Assembly: GCF_017357405.1 (NCBI RefSeq)
Contig: NZ_CP071597.1
Coordinates: forward strand, 3,162,001-3,226,000
Source of the DNA: Halomontanus rarus
GTDB taxonomy: Archaea; Halobacteriota; Halobacteria; Halobacteriales; Natrialbaceae
Length of the DNA stretch: 64,000 nucleotides
Reading direction: 5' to 3'
Below the pieces are notes generated by a model. It saw nothing but the letters and a program-made list of their open reading frames with translations, was not told the origin of the DNA and ran no database searches. Positions 30,776 to 39,418 of the stretch are shown here, in pieces (position 1 is the first letter of the stretch; every line of letters begins with the position of its first letter). The position numbers were made by a program, and so were the translations under genes.

Positions 30776-32791
30776 ATGGTCGATACCTCCGCACACGAGA
30801 CGAGCACCGACGATCACCGCTTCTCGCGTCGCAGCTACCTCGGTACAGCGAGCAGCCTCGGCGTCGGGCTGCTGGCCGGCTGCGTGGCCCGTCCGCCGGT
30901 CCTCGAGCGACGGTCGGACGACGATTCGCCCCCGGCGGACGACCCGGAGCGTCGGGAGGACTTCCTCTGGCTCGGCGGCGGCCTGTGGGGGGACGACGCC
31001 ATCCGAAATAACCTGTTCGCGTTCGCGCGCCGTCACGACCTCGCGGTCGTGCTCGTGAAGACTCACTCGAGCGAGGACCCCGTAGACGAGAACCTGCGAC
31101 CGCTGTTGACCGCCGCGAGCGAGTTCGATCTGGACGTCTGGCTCAACGTCGGCCTGCTGCACGACCTCCCCGCCGAGGAGTTCGTGACCGACGACGACGC
31201 CCGCGAGGCCCACCTCGAGCGGCTCCGGTCGGTGGCGCGCGTTCACGGCGACCTGTTCGATACCGGGCGGATCGTCCTCTGGCAGGAGGCGCCGGTGATG
31301 GGTCAGTGGGTGGAAGGCGGCGAGTGGAACGGGGAGGCGGTCGACAACCTGCTCGCGTTCGGCCCGGAGATATTCGCCGCCCAGAAGCGGGCGATCGAGG
31401 AGGCGAACGACGCGCTCGACGTCGGGTTGTTCGTCCACTTTCCGTACATCGTGGACTCGAAGCGACCCGAGGTGTTCGAAGCGCTCGCACGAGCCCTCCG
31501 CGAGCGAGGTGACCGGCCGGACTTCGGATTCGTCGACTTCTATCGGGGCTGGTACGAGAAGGACGTCGGACCCGAACCGGCCAACGACGCCGTTCGAAGT
31601 CTCGTCTCGAACGTGCGGACCGCCCTCGCAGACCGGCCGGTGTTCTACCTCGGACAGTGCCACACCATCAACCCGAACCACACGCCGAGCAAGCAGGCGA
31701 TGCGAATGAACCTGCGAGCCTCGCTCGAGGCCGGGGCGGCCGGCCTGGGCTGGTACGTTCGGAGCGGGTACGTGCCGACCGAGAGCGGATTCGATCCGTT
31801 CGTTCCGAACGTCGCCGGCGCCGAACTCGACGGCGACTCGATCAATACCCTGACCGTCGCCCGCGACCGCTTCCTGTACTCGTGGCTGGCGACTCTCGAC
31901 GTCAGCGCCGGATTCGAGGCGAACGAGGCGTTCGACCTCTGGCTGCTCGGCGACGGATTCGGCCTTCACGACCACCGACTGTCCGTGCGAACCGCCGGCG
32001 GCGAGTGGGAGTACGTCGGGGACTTCGGCGGGTACGCCGACGGCGAGTACCCCGACGGCAGCGCCGCGACCGACCGGGCGACCGTCTTCCGCGGGCTGGA
32101 TCGCGCCCGCCTCCTCGCGGACGAGTCCCTCGAGTGCCGCGTCGAGACGGTCGAAGACGGGGCCGGGGCCGACCTGCGGTCCGCGTTCGTGATGCCCTGC
32201 GAACCCGAGGCCTACGTGAGTGAGCGCGAAGCCGCGGCGTTCGTTCGCGAGGACGCGCCGCTCGAGGACGTCAGCCTCGGTCGAGTGAGTGACCGTACGG
32301 CGTTACCGCCGGGGGAATCGACGCGCCTCGAGATTCCGGTCACCGGCGAGGCGGAGGCGTCGCTCCAGGGGCTCCGCCACCCCGATCACGTCGAACTGGT
32401 CGACCGGCTGGCATCGTTCGAGGAGCGCGAGGGCGTCGTTCCCTCCGCTCGCTTCGACCTCTGGATCCGCGGCGCCGATCTCGCGGATCCGTCCGCCCTC
32501 CCGTCCGTCGTCGACCGGAACGGCACCGCGAGCGCGCCGGCGGACGTCGGCGTCGTCGCGTCGACGGACTCCCTCGCCATCTGTCACGGTCTCGAGCGCG
32601 ATCGGTTCCTCGGCGGGGATGGAGTCGAACTGGCGGCCGACGCCGACGCCGGCGCGTCCGTCGAGGCGATCTACGCGATGCCCTACGCCGGCTCCGCCAC
32701 CTTCCGGTCGCCGACTCGAGCGGCCGAGTTACTGGCCGCACAACCCGGCGAAGCGAAGACGTTCAGCCTCGACTACGCGGAGCTGGAGTGA
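30776..32791 (+). CDS. Large Tat-exported lipoprotein, TIM-barrel-like
   Basis: A 671-residue protein. The signal SRRSYLGTASSLGVGLLAGC combines a twin-Arg motif with a lipobox Cys near residue 36. The next 330 residues (FLWLGGGLWGDDAIRNNLFAFARRHDLAVVLV, DVWLNVGLLHDL, GRIVLWQEAPVMGQW, DVGLFVHFPYIVD, PVFYLGQCHTINPNH, EAGAAGLGWYVRSGY) alternate strands and helices like a glycoside-hydrolase or deacetylase TIM barrel. The remainder is beta-rich. No family is certain. Extracytoplasmic, membrane-anchored. Confidence 0.65.
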   Translation: MVDTSAHETSTDDHRFSRRSYLGTASSLGVGLLAGCVARPPVLERRSDDDSPPADDPERREDFLWLGGGLWGDDAIRNNLFAFARRHDLAVVLVKTHSSEDPVDENLRPLLTAASEFDLDVWLNVGLLHDLPAEEFVTDDDAREAHLERLRSVARVHGDLFDTGRIVLWQEAPVMGQWVEGGEWNGEAVDNLLAFGPEIFAAQKRAIEEANDALDVGLFVHFPYIVDSKRPEVFEALARALRERGDRPDFGFVDFYRGWYEKDVGPEPANDAVRSLVSNVRTALADRPVFYLGQCHTINPNHTPSKQAMRMNLRASLEAGAAGLGWYVRSGYVPTESGFDPFVPNVAGAELDGDSINTLTVARDRFLYSWLATLDVSAGFEANEAFDLWLLGDGFGLHDHRLSVRTAGGEWEYVGDFGGYADGEYPDGSAATDRATVFRGLDRARLLADESLECRVETVEDGAGADLRSAFVMPCEPEAYVSEREAAAFVREDAPLEDVSLGRVSDRTALPPGESTRLEIPVTGEAEASLQGLRHPDHVELVDRLASFEEREGVVPSARFDLWIRGADLADPSALPSVVDRNGTASAPADVGVVASTDSLAICHGLERDRFLGGDGVELAADADAGASVEAIYAMPYAGSATFRSPTRAAELLAAQPGEAKTFSLDYAELE

Positions 32792-32930
32792 GTCGGGTCG
32801 GAATCAGATTTCAGTTCGTCGTCGTCCCTCTCACCGTTCTCCGCAGTCGACACAACCGAGGGAATCCACGCCGCTGGCAGACGCCGCGGTGGTTCGGTCC
32901 GATTCGTCTTACACATAGTCGAGGAGAAAG

Positions 32931-33537
32931 CCCACGACTGAAGTCGTGGGATGAATCCGACAACGTACTCCACAATCCACGTACGATCGCAGGTCCGAGT
33001 CTCCCACTCTATACAATAGTTTTACATATCTTTCTCCCGTATCGATGATTAATGAAGCGGTCCAACGAGTTTAGCGTCCGCCCTGCTTCACGCAAGAAGC
33101 ATCGGGTGGTTGTACGCTGGTTGGACGCTTCTGCAAGTCTCTGGAACGAGACAAACTACGCTCGCCGTCAAGCCTTCCTTAACGACGAATCAGTCTGGAG
33201 CGTGAACACAGGCACACTCGAAGGCCGGTACAAAGACGTTCTTAGCAGTAGTGTCGCCCAGCAAGTAATCCGTAAGAACAGCGAGGCGTGGCGGTCGTTC
33301 TTCTCCAGTACCGAAAAGTACCACGCAGGGAAACTCGCTGAGAAACCGAGTCCACCCGGCTACTGGGGCAATGAAGAAGACGGACGCGTGCTTCGCACGT
33401 ACGTCCGCAACGACCAGTACACCGTCGAATACGGGGAGCGGTCCCGACTCGAGTATCACACCGAGTGAGAATATCGCTCCCGGGGACTCAGACGACTGAG
33501 ACTCCCACGAGAGGAATCCCACGACTTCAGTCGTGGG
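32931..33537 (+). mobile_element. IS200/IS605-type remnant bounded by mirror-image hairpins
   Basis: The left hairpin CCCACGACTGAAGTCGTGGG (32931-32950) and right hairpin CCCACGACTTCAGTCGTGGG (33518-33537) are exact reverse complements of each other, as at the ends of haloarchaeal tnpB-only elements. Between them lies only the first third of tnpB; tnpA is absent. True element ends lie slightly outside the hairpins. Non-autonomous, mobilisable at best by a TnpA elsewhere. Confidence 0.7.
33052..33468 (+). pseudogene. TnpB (IS605 OrfB) N-terminal fragment
   Basis: 138 residues match the N-terminal part of haloarchaeal TnpB (KRSNEFSVRPASRKKHRVVVRWLDASASLWNETNY, EAWRSFFSS, LRTYVRNDQYTVEYGERSRLEY). 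The frame then stops, and within 50 bases the right-end hairpin begins, so roughly 280 residues with the RuvC-like catalytic Asp/Glu and zinc ribbon are deleted. It cannot be an active RNA-guided nuclease. The 3' end that in full elements gives the guide RNA scaffold is partly kept. Confidence 0.8.
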
Positions 33538-33633
33538 TGGATGTCAATCGTCGTGTCGCCCGTGGCGGTGACTCGAGGCCTCGTACTGGGATCCGAGGGA
33601 CTACGTACCTCGGTCGCCGAGTGACACCGTCGA

Positions 33634-34473
33634 ATGACGACCGAATCGCCGCACCGGGGTCGCGACGCTCGAGAGGCCGTGCGCTTCTACCTGCTGGATC
33701 ACCGGACGCCGCTGGGGAAGACGATCGATATCGCGCTGTTGGCGTTGAACCTCGTGTTCGTCGCCGTCTTCGTCGCGGAAACGTATCCGCTCTCCCCGGG
33801 CGTCCGGGCCGCCCTCTGGAACACCGAGGTCGCGATTGCCGCCGTCTTCCTCGGAGAGTACGTCCTCCGCCTGTACGGGGCCGAGGATCGGGTCGCGGAG
33901 TTTCGCAACCCCTACACGATGGTCGACCTGCTCGCGATCCTGCCGACGCTCCTCGTGGTCGTCTGGCCGGGGTCCGCGACGGTCGCCAGCATCGGCTTCC
34001 TCCGCGCGGTCCGGGTCGTTCGAGTCCTCCGGTTCTACCGCTTCACGCAGGACGCGGAGTTCTTCTTCGGAACCGTATCGGACAACGCCCTGCGGGCGCT
34101 GAAACTGCTGTTGACGGTGCTGGTGCTCCTCTTCGTCTCCGCCGGCGCGTTCTACAGCGTAGAGCACGCCGCCAATTCCGGCGTCGGCACGTACGGCGAC
34201 GCCTTCTACTACGTCGTGGTGGCGCTCTCGACCGTCGGGTTCGGCGACATCGTGCCGGTCACGAGCGCAGGACGGTGGGTTACGGTGGCGTCGATCCTGG
34301 CCGGCATCGTCCTCATTCCGTGGCAGGCCAGCGGGATCGTCCGCGAGTGGACCCGCAGGGAGAAGATCGACGTCACCTGTCCGAACTGCGGGCTGTCCTC
34401 CCACGATCAGGACGCCTCACACTGCAAGGCGTGCGGGCACGTCATCTACCAGGAGTTCGACGCCCCCGAGTAG
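33634..34473 (+). CDS. Voltage-gated potassium channel-like ion transporter with zinc ribbon
   Basis: A 279-residue protein. S1-S4 span about 27-137, with an S4 rich in Arg (FLRAVRVVRVLRFYRF). S5 is about 155-176, the pore has the filter TVGFGD at 200-205, and S6 is about 217-235. A C-terminal zinc ribbon (CPNCG, CKACGH) follows. The TVGFGD filter indicates K+ selectivity. Such channels set membrane potential and potassium balance in halophiles. The start is ATG 33634; an overlapping upstream frame is a shadow. Confidence 0.85.
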   Translation: MTTESPHRGRDAREAVRFYLLDHRTPLGKTIDIALLALNLVFVAVFVAETYPLSPGVRAALWNTEVAIAAVFLGEYVLRLYGAEDRVAEFRNPYTMVDLLAILPTLLVVVWPGSATVASIGFLRAVRVVRVLRFYRFTQDAEFFFGTVSDNALRALKLLLTVLVLLFVSAGAFYSVEHAANSGVGTYGDAFYYVVVALSTVGFGDIVPVTSAGRWVTVASILAGIVLIPWQASGIVREWTRREKIDVTCPNCGLSSHDQDASHCKACGHVIYQEFDAPE

Positions 34474-34545
34474 TTCGACGTTCGACGATCGGCGATCACC
34501 GTCTGCGTCCTCGAATTCATGTGACTCAATGACAAACTAGCACGC

Positions 34546-35841
34546 GTGGTGTCCCGAACGGAACGACTCGTCCTCGTCTGGCTCGCCGGGGCGCTGATCG
34601 TCGTCGCCATCGCGCTGTCGATTCCGGGCGTCTCGAGTCCGCTCGACGCGCCGTCGGGTGAGGAACGCGAGTTCGTCGAGGTCGGGGACGACGGGACGGA
34701 AATCTGGCCGTACGTAGCGGCGGAACCGTCCTTCGAGAATCCGCGGGGATCGATCAACGTGGTCTTCTACGGGGACCACGTCTGGGTGCGGTTCTTCCTG
34801 CGAACGCAGGTCGGCACGGAGTTCGAGGACCCGCCCGAGTTCACCGTCGGAAACGAGACCAACGAGACCGAACTCGAGGACGAGGCCGCGACCAACGAAA
34901 CCGGCGGCCCGATCATCAACCGAACGCGGGTCGCCTGGAAGGATGCCTACGGGGCGGACCGGTACACGTACGTCGAGTTCGACGGCGAGGAATCCGGAAC
35001 GTGGATTCCCCAATCCTACCAGCTCCACTACGGCGATTACTTCGGCAAACAGTACCACCTCCGCGTGTTCGAACCGTCCGAACAGCGCGAGAACTGGACG
35101 GCCGTTCAGGCGCACTCGGAACACTGGGACTGGTTCGTCCTCACGCACACCGTCGACGGCCTCGAGGAGGCGCAGGTGCAGGTCGAACTCGACTTCATGG
35201 AGCAGCCGTTCGTCTCCGAGGTCGGTCGGGAGTACTACTACAACGGGAACACGTACGACGCCGACGGCTGGACGACCGTCGTCAGGCTGACCCTCGTTAG
35301 TTCGATGCTCGGACTGGCGACGGCGTCGACGTCGAGGCGGTTTCTGACCGCGATCGCGTCGGTCTCGAGGCGGTTTCTAGCCCGGATGCGCCACTGGGCC
35401 TCGGAGGGGACGAAGCGCAATCACTACCGTCTCGCGTTGTTTTCCGCGCTGTTGCTCGTCGTACTGGGGGTTCGGGCCGGCGGCATCGTCGCGGAACGGT
35501 TCGTGCCGATCCACCGGTTCGTGGTGACGCCGATCCTGTATTCGTTTCTGGTCGTCGGCGTGCCGCTCTCGGCGTACACGTTCGGCCGGCGGCTGCGACG
35601 GACCGAGGGATTCCTCCTCGGGACCGTCGGGTTCGGAACGGCCGTCCTGCTCGAGTACTCGTACCTGAACATCGCCGTGTTACCGATCGAAGTCGCTCTC
35701 CACCGACTCGTGCTCGCCGTCGCCGTCGGGTTACTCGCGGCGGGTGCGAGGCGTCGACACGAGGGCCCCCGCCTGAATCGGTACGCGGTCGGCGGCGCAC
35801 TCCTGTGGACGGCGATGGTCGTTCTCGTCCAGCTGGTCTGA
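34546..35841 (+). CDS. Multi-TM membrane protein with extracellular domain
   Basis: A 431-residue protein from GTG 34546. One N-terminal membrane segment (about 8-25) is followed by an external domain of about 220 residues (VNVVFYGDHVWVRFFLRTQ, YHLRVFEPSEQRENWTAVQAHSEHWDWFVLTHTVDG) and then about seven C-terminal segments with Arg-rich loops. No transport motif recognised. It follows the potassium channel by 72 bases in the same direction, but no functional link is shown. Confidence 0.6.
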   Translation: MVSRTERLVLVWLAGALIVVAIALSIPGVSSPLDAPSGEEREFVEVGDDGTEIWPYVAAEPSFENPRGSINVVFYGDHVWVRFFLRTQVGTEFEDPPEFTVGNETNETELEDEAATNETGGPIINRTRVAWKDAYGADRYTYVEFDGEESGTWIPQSYQLHYGDYFGKQYHLRVFEPSEQRENWTAVQAHSEHWDWFVLTHTVDGLEEAQVQVELDFMEQPFVSEVGREYYYNGNTYDADGWTTVVRLTLVSSMLGLATASTSRRFLTAIASVSRRFLARMRHWASEGTKRNHYRLALFSALLLVVLGVRAGGIVAERFVPIHRFVVTPILYSFLVVGVPLSAYTFGRRLRRTEGFLLGTVGFGTAVLLEYSYLNIAVLPIEVALHRLVLAVAVGLLAAGARRRHEGPRLNRYAVGGALLWTAMVVLVQLV

Positions 35842-35941
35842 GTACGCCTCGCCGGATCACGTGCGCGAGTTCTGTGAGAGGAGAGTGACCGAGACGGCAG
35901 AAATTCCAAACGTATACGTCCGCGAAATTAGTGGAAATCGT

Positions 35942-36319
35942 ATGGGTGATCCGATGACGTATCTCACGGTCGAAATCGCCGACTCGGAACTGGGCGCTGT
36001 CGTTCACGACGCGATCGACGAGTGGAAGGCATCTTGGGCGTCCATCGTCACTCGTGACGATACGATTGCCAGCCAGTACCACGGAATCGACGTCGAGAAG
36101 GCAACGAGGGTCGTCGAACGCCTTGGCGATGCGGTTGATCGAGCGCTCGTCGTCTCGGTGATCGATTCGTCTCGCGTGGGGACGGGGCGGTTGTTCGTCC
36201 GCGTCGACGACCGGTTGCTGCTGGTCGAGACCGTCACCGGTGGCGAGAACAGGGGTGTCGACGTCGTCGACTACATCCGCCGCCACTACGGGTTTCCGGG
36301 AGTCGGATACGATGCGTGA
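35942..36319 (+). CDS. Hypothetical protein upstream of the HEAT-like gene
   Basis: A 125-residue protein from ATG 35942 (MGDPMTYLTVEIAD); an in-frame start at 35861 gives 27 less convincing residues. It is an alpha/beta protein with EWKASWASIVTRDDTIASQYHGI and ALVVSVIDSSRVGTGRLFVRVDDRLLLVETV. The last bases overlap the start of the next gene by eight, so the two are probably translated together. No family recognised. Confidence 0.6.
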   Translation: MGDPMTYLTVEIADSELGAVVHDAIDEWKASWASIVTRDDTIASQYHGIDVEKATRVVERLGDAVDRALVVSVIDSSRVGTGRLFVRVDDRLLLVETVTGGENRGVDVVDYIRRHYGFPGVGYDA

Positions 36320-37445
36320 CCGGCTCGTCTCCGACGACCCGGCCGAACGGCGTTCGGCGGCCGCCGACCTGTATCACGTCGCCGGGGACGATCCGGACGC
36401 CGCAGCCGAGTACGCTCCAGTACTCGTCGATCTCACCGACGGCGAGGCTGCAAGCGAGTACGCCACCGCGACGCTCCATCGAATCGTCTCGGCCGGCGTG
36501 CTCGATATCGAAGCACACGTCAACACGCTCGAGGAGGGCGTCGCGGACGACGGGCACCTCGCCTCCAGTTTCGGGTCCGGGGTGGACGACCGGAACCCGC
36601 AGTCGGTGACCGAGACTGAACTGCGACGGAGCGCCGAGCTTCTGGCGTGGATCGCGAAGCACCAGCCGACCGATCTCGCCGACGAGGCCGGAGCGTTGCG
36701 TGGCGCACTCCCGCTCGAGCCGGCTCGTCCGGGCGCGATGAAGGCGCTCTTTCTCCTCAGTAGTTCCCCGACGACGAGACTCGACGTCCCGACGAAAGCG
36801 ATCGTCGCGTACGTCGACGACGACGATCCGCGCGTTCGGGGTGACGCGATCGGGACGGTCGGCCAACTCGAACGGTTCGGGAAGCGACACGATGCTGTTC
36901 CGTACTTCTCGACGTTGATCGGCGCAGTCGAGGATCCGGACGTGACCGTCAAACAGACGGCGCTCGGCGTCCTCACCCGCGGCGCCGAATACTGGACCCA
37001 CTCACTCTCCGCCCGTCAATTGCACAGTGCCGTCGAACGCGTCCTCGCACTCTGCGACCGCGAATCCGATCCGACGGTCCGATCCCGAGCCCGATCGCTC
37101 TTCTACGACCTCGCCAGTGCAGTCGTGAACACCGCGGCTCGGTCCGCGCTCGGCGTCGACGGGACACCGAACCGAGCCGTTGCTGACGGCCTCGTCGAGA
37201 CCGCAGCTCGAGACGTCGCACTCGCGTCCACCGTCGCGACCAGTCTGAATTACCATCACGACGCAGACACCGAAGTGCGGCGGGATACCCTTCTCGACCG
37301 GATCGCCGAACGGTATCCGGATCGGTTCGCGTCCGGATCCGAGCTACTCCAAACGACACTGAACGAGGACGGGAAGCGTCCCGGCGACGTACCCGCCCTC
37401 GTTTTGGACCTCGCTTCGGTGCTTCTGGACGCCACAGCGGAGTAG
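36312..37445 (+). CDS. HEAT-repeat-like protein
   Basis: A 377-residue, largely helical protein from ATG 36312. Repeated helix pairs (RSAAADLYHVAGDDPDAAAEYAPVLVDLT, KAIVAYVDDDDPRVRGDAIGTVGQL, FSTLIGAVEDPDVTVKQTALGVLTRG) show the HEAT/armadillo spacing of about 38 residues with D-x-D-x-x-V-R/K-x-x-A turns. Such solenoids bind proteins or nucleic acid. No enzyme motif. Overlaps the upstream gene. Confidence 0.65.
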   Translation: MRDRLVSDDPAERRSAAADLYHVAGDDPDAAAEYAPVLVDLTDGEAASEYATATLHRIVSAGVLDIEAHVNTLEEGVADDGHLASSFGSGVDDRNPQSVTETELRRSAELLAWIAKHQPTDLADEAGALRGALPLEPARPGAMKALFLLSSSPTTRLDVPTKAIVAYVDDDDPRVRGDAIGTVGQLERFGKRHDAVPYFSTLIGAVEDPDVTVKQTALGVLTRGAEYWTHSLSARQLHSAVERVLALCDRESDPTVRSRARSLFYDLASAVVNTAARSALGVDGTPNRAVADGLVETAARDVALASTVATSLNYHHDADTEVRRDTLLDRIAERYPDRFASGSELLQTTLNEDGKRPGDVPALVLDLASVLLDATAE

Positions 37446-37664
37446 CCCGCTACTCGGTTTCGGTTCCCCATCCGTCGGTTGTCTCCGTTCGTGGTTCGTA
37501 GGACCGTCCGAGACGGTCCGGCGTATCCGACTCACTGATTGGAGCGTCTCGACCGTCCGTTCGTGGCTGCGTTATCGAACCGGACCGCGGGAAGCCATCT
37601 CCGCAGTCGATTACACACAGACTGGCTCCGATTGTTTATCACCGATTACGAACCGACGGAACAC

Positions 37665-38042
37665 ATGGCAGGGACCTGTCTGAACTGCGGGAAGCCACTG
37701 GGAAGTCGAACCACACTCTGTTACAGCTGTGAGTCCGCGGGGATCGATCCGGCGACCGTCGTGGACGTCGACGAGGACGTTCTCGAGCGCCTCGAGCGCT
37801 ATTTCATCGTTTCCTCGACGAAGTGCGCCGACTGCGACGAACTCCACGGCGCGGTGACGGTCGACGGGGACTCGTACACGGCAGCGGATTTCGGTATCGA
37901 GTCGCTCGAGGAGTGGGAACTCGAGATGGACAAAGAAGAGTGCTGGATGGCCGAGAATCGAGACGTGCTCGAACCGGCGCTCTCGAGTCTGGAAGACGAC
38001 TGGCCCCGGTCGGTCTCCGCCGTCCGCCGTCGACTGCTGTAG
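37665..38042 (+). CDS. Zinc-ribbon protein
   Basis: A 125-residue protein from ATG 37665, chosen because a TATA-like TTTATC lies about 30 bases upstream and the zinc motif begins at residue 4 (TCLNCGKPLGSRTTLCYSCESAG). A second Cys pair, KCADCDEL, is near residue 57. The C-terminal helical half ends SVSAVRRRLL. Two Cys pairs in the first 25 residues give one zinc site; the single pair later may join a partner. Function unknown. Confidence 0.65.
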   Translation: MAGTCLNCGKPLGSRTTLCYSCESAGIDPATVVDVDEDVLERLERYFIVSSTKCADCDELHGAVTVDGDSYTAADFGIESLEEWELEMDKEECWMAENRDVLEPALSSLEDDWPRSVSAVRRRLL

Positions 38043-38206
38043 GATCTGGTTCCCGTCGAGACGAATTCGCGGCAGAAACTCGTCGGCCGCCGTGACCACC
38101 TGTCGACCCGTCGACGCGGGAGAGGCGCTCCGACGGCTCGAGTGCTCGAAGCGAGAACGGAACGGGTCGAGTTCGAGTTCGAGTTCGGGTTCGACCCGAA
38201 TCCCAC

Positions 38207-38314
38207 CTACTCGAACTCGAGCGCCGTCGGCGGGACGCGACACCCGCAGGGTTCGGCGACCGCGCTGTCCGGGCCGGTCGCGGTCGTCATCGCGACCGGC
38301 GTGCCACAGCGCAT
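38207..38314 (-). CDS. Degenerate CPxCG-type zinc microprotein
   Basis: A 35-residue frame from ATG 38314: MRCGTPVAMTTATGPDSAV, then AEPCGCRVPPTALEFE. It matches the family at 20039 and 26389 (CG-x-PV-x-M-T, PCGCR-x-P), but the first Cys of CPxCG is missing because the frame starts at the Met in its place. It may be a shortened gene or a decaying copy. The rest of the 320-base gap between 38042 and 38363 is a GTTCGA-rich stretch. Confidence 0.4.
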   Translation of the reverse strand: MRCGTPVAMTTATGPDSAVAEPCGCRVPPTALEFE

Positions 38315-38362
38315 CGGCCCTCGAGGCTGGACGTATTTGGCTCTCGCTCCCGTAACGCCAGT

Positions 38363-39418
38363 ATGTCGAACGACCAGTCCGCGTCGGCTCCCGGGAGCCG
38401 ACGCGAGCGAACTCGCTCCTCGAGTGCGGACCCGCCGGACGATGCGTCGATCGATATCGACGGTCTCGAGTTGATCTACGGCGACGGAACGGCGGCCGTC
38501 AGACGCGTCGATATGCGGGTCGCCGAGGGCGAGTTCTTCGGCTTTCTCGGGCCCAACGGGGCGGGGAAGACGACGACGATCAAAGTCCTCGCGACGTTGC
38601 TCTCGCCGACCGCCGGCGAGGTTCGCGTCAACGGGTTCGACGTCCGGACGGCACCGCGGGACGTCAGGAAGTCGATCGGCTACATGGCCCAGGAGACGAG
38701 CATCGATCCGGAGCTGACCGCCGAGGAGAACGTCCGATTCGCCTGCGAGGCCTACGGCGTCCCGCGGGGCGAACGCGACGAGCGAACCGCCGAACTGCTC
38801 GACCTCGTCGACCTGGCGTCGGTCGCCGACAAGCGCTCGGAGGAGTTCTCCGGCGGGATGAAAAAGCGCCTCGACGCGGCGACGGCGCTCGTCCATCGGC
38901 CGCCGCTGGTCTTTCTGGACGAACCGACGACCGGCCTCGATCCGCAGGCGCGCAACCGGCTCTGGGAGTACTTCGAACGGCTCAACGAACGCGGGACGAC
39001 GATCTTTCTGACGACGCAGTACCTCGAGGAAGCCGACAGACTCTGCGAGCGGCTGGCGGTGATCCTCGACGGCGAGATCGTCGCCGACGGGTCGCCGGCG
39101 GATCTGAAACGACAGGTCGGCGGTGACGTCCTCGACATCGAGTTGCAGGGTGACGGTGACACGAGCGGGCGGGCCGTCGCGATCGCTCGAGACTTCGAGG
39201 CGTTCGACGACGCGACCGTCGAGGAGACCGACGCGGGGATCAGCGTCACCGCCGAGACGGCCCGCCAGTCGGGGACGGACCTGCTCGTCGCGCTGCGGGA
39301 CGCCGGGGTGATCGTCACCGGGTTCAATATCCGCGCGCCGACGCTGGACGACGTGTTTCTCGCAATTACAGGAGAGCGCGTCGATACCGACGGCGAGCCC
39401 GCGGAGGTCCCCTCGTGA
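38363..39418 (+). CDS. ABC exporter ATP-binding protein, DrrA type
   Basis: A 351-residue ATPase. Walker A is GPNGAGKTTT (about 68-77), the Q-loop YMAQE, the signature FSGGMKKRLD, Walker B LVFLDEPTTGLD, and the switch His is replaced in LTTQYLEEAD by Gln, as in DrrA-type drug and ABC-2 exporters. The extra C-terminal domain (after 260) is typical of this group. GTGA overlap with the permease gene shows co-translation. It exports an unknown hydrophobic substrate. Confidence 0.9.
   Translation: MSNDQSASAPGSRRERTRSSSADPPDDASIDIDGLELIYGDGTAAVRRVDMRVAEGEFFGFLGPNGAGKTTTIKVLATLLSPTAGEVRVNGFDVRTAPRDVRKSIGYMAQETSIDPELTAEENVRFACEAYGVPRGERDERTAELLDLVDLASVADKRSEEFSGGMKKRLDAATALVHRPPLVFLDEPTTGLDPQARNRLWEYFERLNERGTTIFLTTQYLEEADRLCERLAVILDGEIVADGSPADLKRQVGGDVLDIELQGDGDTSGRAVAIARDFEAFDDATVEETDAGISVTAETARQSGTDLLVALRDAGVIVTGFNIRAPTLDDVFLAITGERVDTDGEPAEVPS

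Noticed and set aside
33465..34532. Long plus-strand frame overlapping the potassium channel gene
   Set aside because: Arg-rich shadow frame; the channel frame carries the TVGFGD filter and S4.
38170..38200. GTTCGA-rich stretch as a structured repeat
   Set aside because: It is a short simple-sequence drift of TTCGAG words common in this genome's non-coding DNA; no defined unit or second copy.
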